Shown: positions 50,750-52,764 of the stretch, one piece after another | Position numbering within the stretch: position 1 is the first letter of the stretch | How the letters are laid out: each line of letters begins with the position of its first letter | From: Mogibacterium sp. | Lineage (GTDB): Bacteria; Bacillota; Clostridia; Peptostreptococcales; Anaerovoracaceae | Length of the DNA stretch: 52,764 nucleotides | Reading direction: 5' to 3' | NCBI GenBank assembly: GCA_017404265.1 | Contig: JAFRCS010000013.1 | Coordinates: 1-52,764 of the forward strand | The notes under the pieces: model-generated | Told to the model about the DNA's origin: nothing | What the model saw: only the letters and a program-made list of their open reading frames with translations | Databases searched by the model: none | Program-made: the position numbers and the translations under genes

Positions 50750-51475
50750 CTAGATTACAGCGTGGTATTCGAAAGGCAGCGATACGATCTTGCCCGGAGT
50801 CTCGATTGTCTCGAGCAGCTCGAGGGATGCCTTTACGATTGCAGTCTGCATCTCAACGTCATGAGGTGCGCCTGCGTTTGCGCCCATAGGTACCATTGGA
50901 GCAGCAGCTCTCGGTGTTCCGGCCTGTCTTACTACCGGCGGAAGTGCTGCAATAATGACTGTAGGGATACCTACCGACTCGATTGCTCTCTGCACGATTG
51001 TTGCAGAGCGGTGGCAAGTTCCTCATCCAGCCGTGAGAAGGCACGCATCTACGCCCTCCTCTTTCAGCATGTTAGCGACTGCTGGACCGGTCTCGTTGGT
51101 GAACTTCTCAATGTTTCCGCCGCCGCCCATGAAACCAGCATGGTAAGGTGCGCAAGCCTTGATGAAGCCCTCAGCAGCGAGCTCTTTCAGTCTCGTGATC
51201 GGGAACATGCAGTTGATGTCCTTGTTTACGTCAGAGTTGTCGTATCCACCGTGGGTTACCATCAGATCGTCTTCTTCAGACTCATTAGGGATCTTTCTCC
51301 AGGTGAAGTCACCGGCAAGGTTGAATCTCTCCTGATCCTTTCTGTGAACGCCGGCAGCTGTTGCGAGAGCAACTGTCATCTCGCTCAGCGGCTTTGTCAC
51401 AGGAGCCCATACCGACTTAGGAGTGATAGGTACGAAGATCTCAGACTGTAAACCTTTTACAACTGTCATACTCAT
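50750..51475 (-). CDS. prdB: D-proline reductase PrdB, selenoprotein
   Basis: 241 residues read through one in-frame TGA at 51023-51025, codon 151, as selenocysteine. The surrounding sequence CLLTAG-U-GTCHRSATIV contains the Sec followed by GTC, the redox site of PrdB. The reading frame is open on both sides and the total length matches known PrdB (~241). A hairpin typical of bacterial SECIS follows 14 nt after the TGA. PrdB is the 26-kDa subunit that receives electrons and reduces D-proline to 5-aminovalerate with the pyruvoyl subunit of PrdA. GGAGG lies 11 nt before the ATG, inside the end of the small gene upstream. A plain stop-codon reading would truncate a conserved protein. Confidence 0.95.
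50985..51025 (-). promoter_or_regulatory. Selenocysteine codon and SECIS hairpin of prdB
   Basis: The TGA (51023-51025) is followed after 14 nt by CTCTGCA (51002-51008), a 7-nt loop (ACAATCG) and TGCAGAG (50988-50994): a perfect 7-bp stem within the coding sequence, the position of bacterial SECIS elements bound by SelB. Confidence 0.8.
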
Positions 51476-51481
51476 TTTGTA

Positions 51482-51760
51482 TTAGTCCTCCTGTTTGGTC
51501 TTACTTTGCATTTCGTTCTGGAGTTCTCTGGAATGTTTGATCGTCTCGAGATATCTTTCGTTGACTTCAGGACTTTCCTGTTCAATGAAGCTCATGTTCC
51601 AGGCGACTTCCTGACCGATCTCCAGATCGTAATCTGAAATGATCATTCTCTTAGGGATCCTGAGGTGTCCCAGTCTTCCCTTGAAGTCGATGGCTACGCT
51701 TCCATCATGGACTTCCACGATGATGCCTTCCATCCTGATTATCTTGTCACCGTATTTCAT
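51482..51760 (-). CDS. Small protein of the prd operon (CBO2463/CBO2479-domain type)
   Basis: 92 residues with a beta-rich N-terminal part (MKYGDKIIRMEGIIVEVHDG, then VAIDFKGRLGHLRIPKRMI) resembling an SH3/KOW-like small barrel, and a charged helical tail. It lies between prdA and prdB, 25 nt and 6 nt away, as the small ORF does in other prd operons; I believe this is the family called CBO2463/CBO2479 domain. Its role is not known: metal or RNA binding are only guesses from the barrel-like pattern. A GGGAG lies about 12 nt upstream. Confidence 0.75.
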   Translation of the reverse strand: MKYGDKIIRMEGIIVEVHDGSVAIDFKGRLGHLRIPKRMIISDYDLEIGQEVAWNMSFIEQESPEVNERYLETIKHSRELQNEMQSKTKQED

Positions 51761-51785
51761 ATCTTAAGCGATCTCCCTTTTCAGA

Positions 51786-52764
51786 TTAGTCGTATTTAGC
51801 CTTTCTCTTTTCGCTCATCGGCAGTGCCTGCTCGTTATCAACAAGCTCCATCTTTGTGCCGTAAGCTTTTTCGATCAGCTCTACGTTAGCCTCCTTGACT
51901 GCGTGTGTGTACTTTCTCTCAGGTGCCTTGATCTTCTCGCCGGCCATCTTAGCCTTGAGCATAGCCAGACCTCTGATAGCATCCTCGTGGCAGAGAGTGT
52001 TGCATGCGAGAACCTCGTTTTCGATACCGGACATCGACTTGTTGTTGTCGACCATAGCATCGCAGTACTGGTTACCTGTTACGAGAGCTCCCTGTACAGC
52101 GCAGAATGAGAATCCGACAACCGGAACGCCTCTCTTACCGATCTGCTCGATGTGGGAAGTGAAGTCTACGTGGTTGTTTCCGAATCCTTCTGTTGTAACG
52201 AATGCTCCGTCTACGTTCATGGACTCAACCATCTGACCGAGTCTTCTGGATACGTAGAACTTGTCTGTGTTAGCCTGCGGCGAACCAACGAAGATTACGC
52301 CTACCAGGTCAACGTCGTCATCGTGGATTGCTTCATAAACCAGAGGCTCTCTCCAGTAGTGTCTGGACATCTCCTTCGAAGCAGGTCCGATGCATGTCAG
52401 AGCGTGGATGCAGCCGTCCATAACCTCGAGTGGGTTAGCAGCTACAGGAACGTTACCGAGGTCTACGTTCGGCTTAGCTCCGAGTACTCCTACAGGCTCT
52501 GTCGGGAACAGGAAGTTGTCGTGCATAGCACCCTGTCCCATGATCTCCTTAACGATAACGATTTTCTTCTTACCAGGTCTTCTTACCTGCTTCATTGTCT
52601 GAGTCTCCACGACCTGCTCGTCTGTGAGATCCTTCTTCATTGCGTTTCTGATCTCCTGAGTTACGTGGTCAACTGCAGTATGAATAGCGATAGGGCCCGG
52701 TCTCTCCATGTTCTTCTTGTTGTCGATTACGGCATGAGCTCTGATCATGATTTCGCCCTTGTCT
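51786..52764 (-). CDS. prdA: D-proline reductase proprotein PrdA, C-terminal part
   Basis: Truncated at the right window edge; 325 codons of about 630 are present. PrdA cleaves itself between Thr and Cys; the Cys turns into the pyruvoyl group that binds D-proline. The site is HALTCIGPASKE, with Cys codon at 52392-52394, so the pyruvoyl subunit would be 202 residues (~22-23 kDa), as known for the small subunit. The upstream part contains KKIVIVKEIMGQGAMHDNFL and FPTEPVGVLG. It ends 25 nt before the small ORF. The start and the likely upstream prdC/prdR are outside the window. Confidence 0.95.
   Translation of the reverse strand, partial: DKGEIMIRAHAVIDNKKNMERPGPIAIHTAVDHVTQEIRNAMKKDLTDEQVVETQTMKQVRRPGKKKIVIVKEIMGQGAMHDNFLFPTEPVGVLGAKPNVDLGNVPVAANPLEVMDGCIHALTCIGPASKEMSRHYWREPLVYEAIHDDDVDLVGVIFVGSPQANTDKFYVSRRLGQMVESMNVDGAFVTTEGFGNNHVDFTSHIEQIGKRGVPVVGFSFCAVQGALVTGNQYCDAMVDNNKSMSGIENEVLACNTLCHEDAIRGLAMLKAKMAGEKIKAPERKYTHAVKEANVELIEKAYGTKMELVDNEQALPMSEKRKAKYD

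Noticed and set aside
50750..51475. prdB as a pseudogene or two separate genes
   Set aside because: The single TGA is at the known selenocysteine site, the frame is open on both sides, length is normal and a SECIS hairpin follows.
1..52764. CRISPR arrays, tRNA or rRNA genes, prophage genes
   Set aside because: No regularly spaced repeats, no cloverleaf or rRNA-like stretches and no phage structural genes were seen on either strand.

Overview
The window looks like chromosomal DNA of an anaerobic, amino-acid-fermenting Clostridia (Eubacteriales). The strongest clue is a D-proline reductase operon at the right edge, with a selenocysteine-containing PrdB. Other clues are the SCIFF ranthipeptide pair, an AddA helicase-nuclease, a clostridial rpsB-tsf pair and an NADP-type glutamate dehydrogenase. 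I cannot name the species from sequence alone; a Stickland fermenter of the Anaerovoracaceae / Family XIII type is my best guess. Almost everything is on the minus strand. Only gdhA and a CsoR-type repressor are on plus.

Layout, left to right. Positions 1-140 hold the edge of an IS3-like insertion sequence, which appears to have cut the terminator of an NhaC-type antiporter. Next come mgtE, ligA, a 5'-nucleotidase and pcrA (1529-8715). gdhA follows on plus, then addA, then a gpmI-rpoZ-gmk-symporter-yicC block (14122-18762). After that is a run of small housekeeping genes: an MBL hydrolase, a lipid kinase, a YihY membrane protein and rdgB. Then come the SCIFF maturase and its precursor peptide (22396-24028), a UspA-domain protein, an unknown membrane-anchored protein, a phosphosugar mutase, a heterodimeric ABC exporter, a LOG-family protein and glutaminase. 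The His-rich CsoR-type repressor, tsf-rpsB and a TetR-controlled five-gene catabolic operon (36297-41904) follow. The last stretch has a MATE exporter, a flavodoxin, dnaE, a SpoIIE/RsbU-type phosphatase and the prd operon (prdA' - small ORF - prdB - prdD - prdE).

How it fits together: proline reductase is a Stickland electron sink. Glutaminase, glutamate dehydrogenase and a dicarboxylate/amino-acid symporter handle glutamate and glutamine. Most genes sit in tight operons with 1-30 nt gaps or stop-start overlaps.

Most notable points: (1) the SCIFF peptide has Ser at both positions (32 and 37) where characterised SCIFF peptides carry the Cys and Thr of the thioether; (2) a ~90-nt conserved structured element occurs twice, each copy capping a different long inverted repeat, next to gdhA and next to the symporter; (3) prdD and prdE are a PrdA-like gene split exactly at the PrdA self-cleavage site; (4) two 16-bp palindromes bracket a consensus promoter in front of the TetR-containing operon; (5) several DNA-metabolism genes have a -10 box 6-9 nt before the ATG and no ribosome binding site, suggesting leaderless mRNAs.
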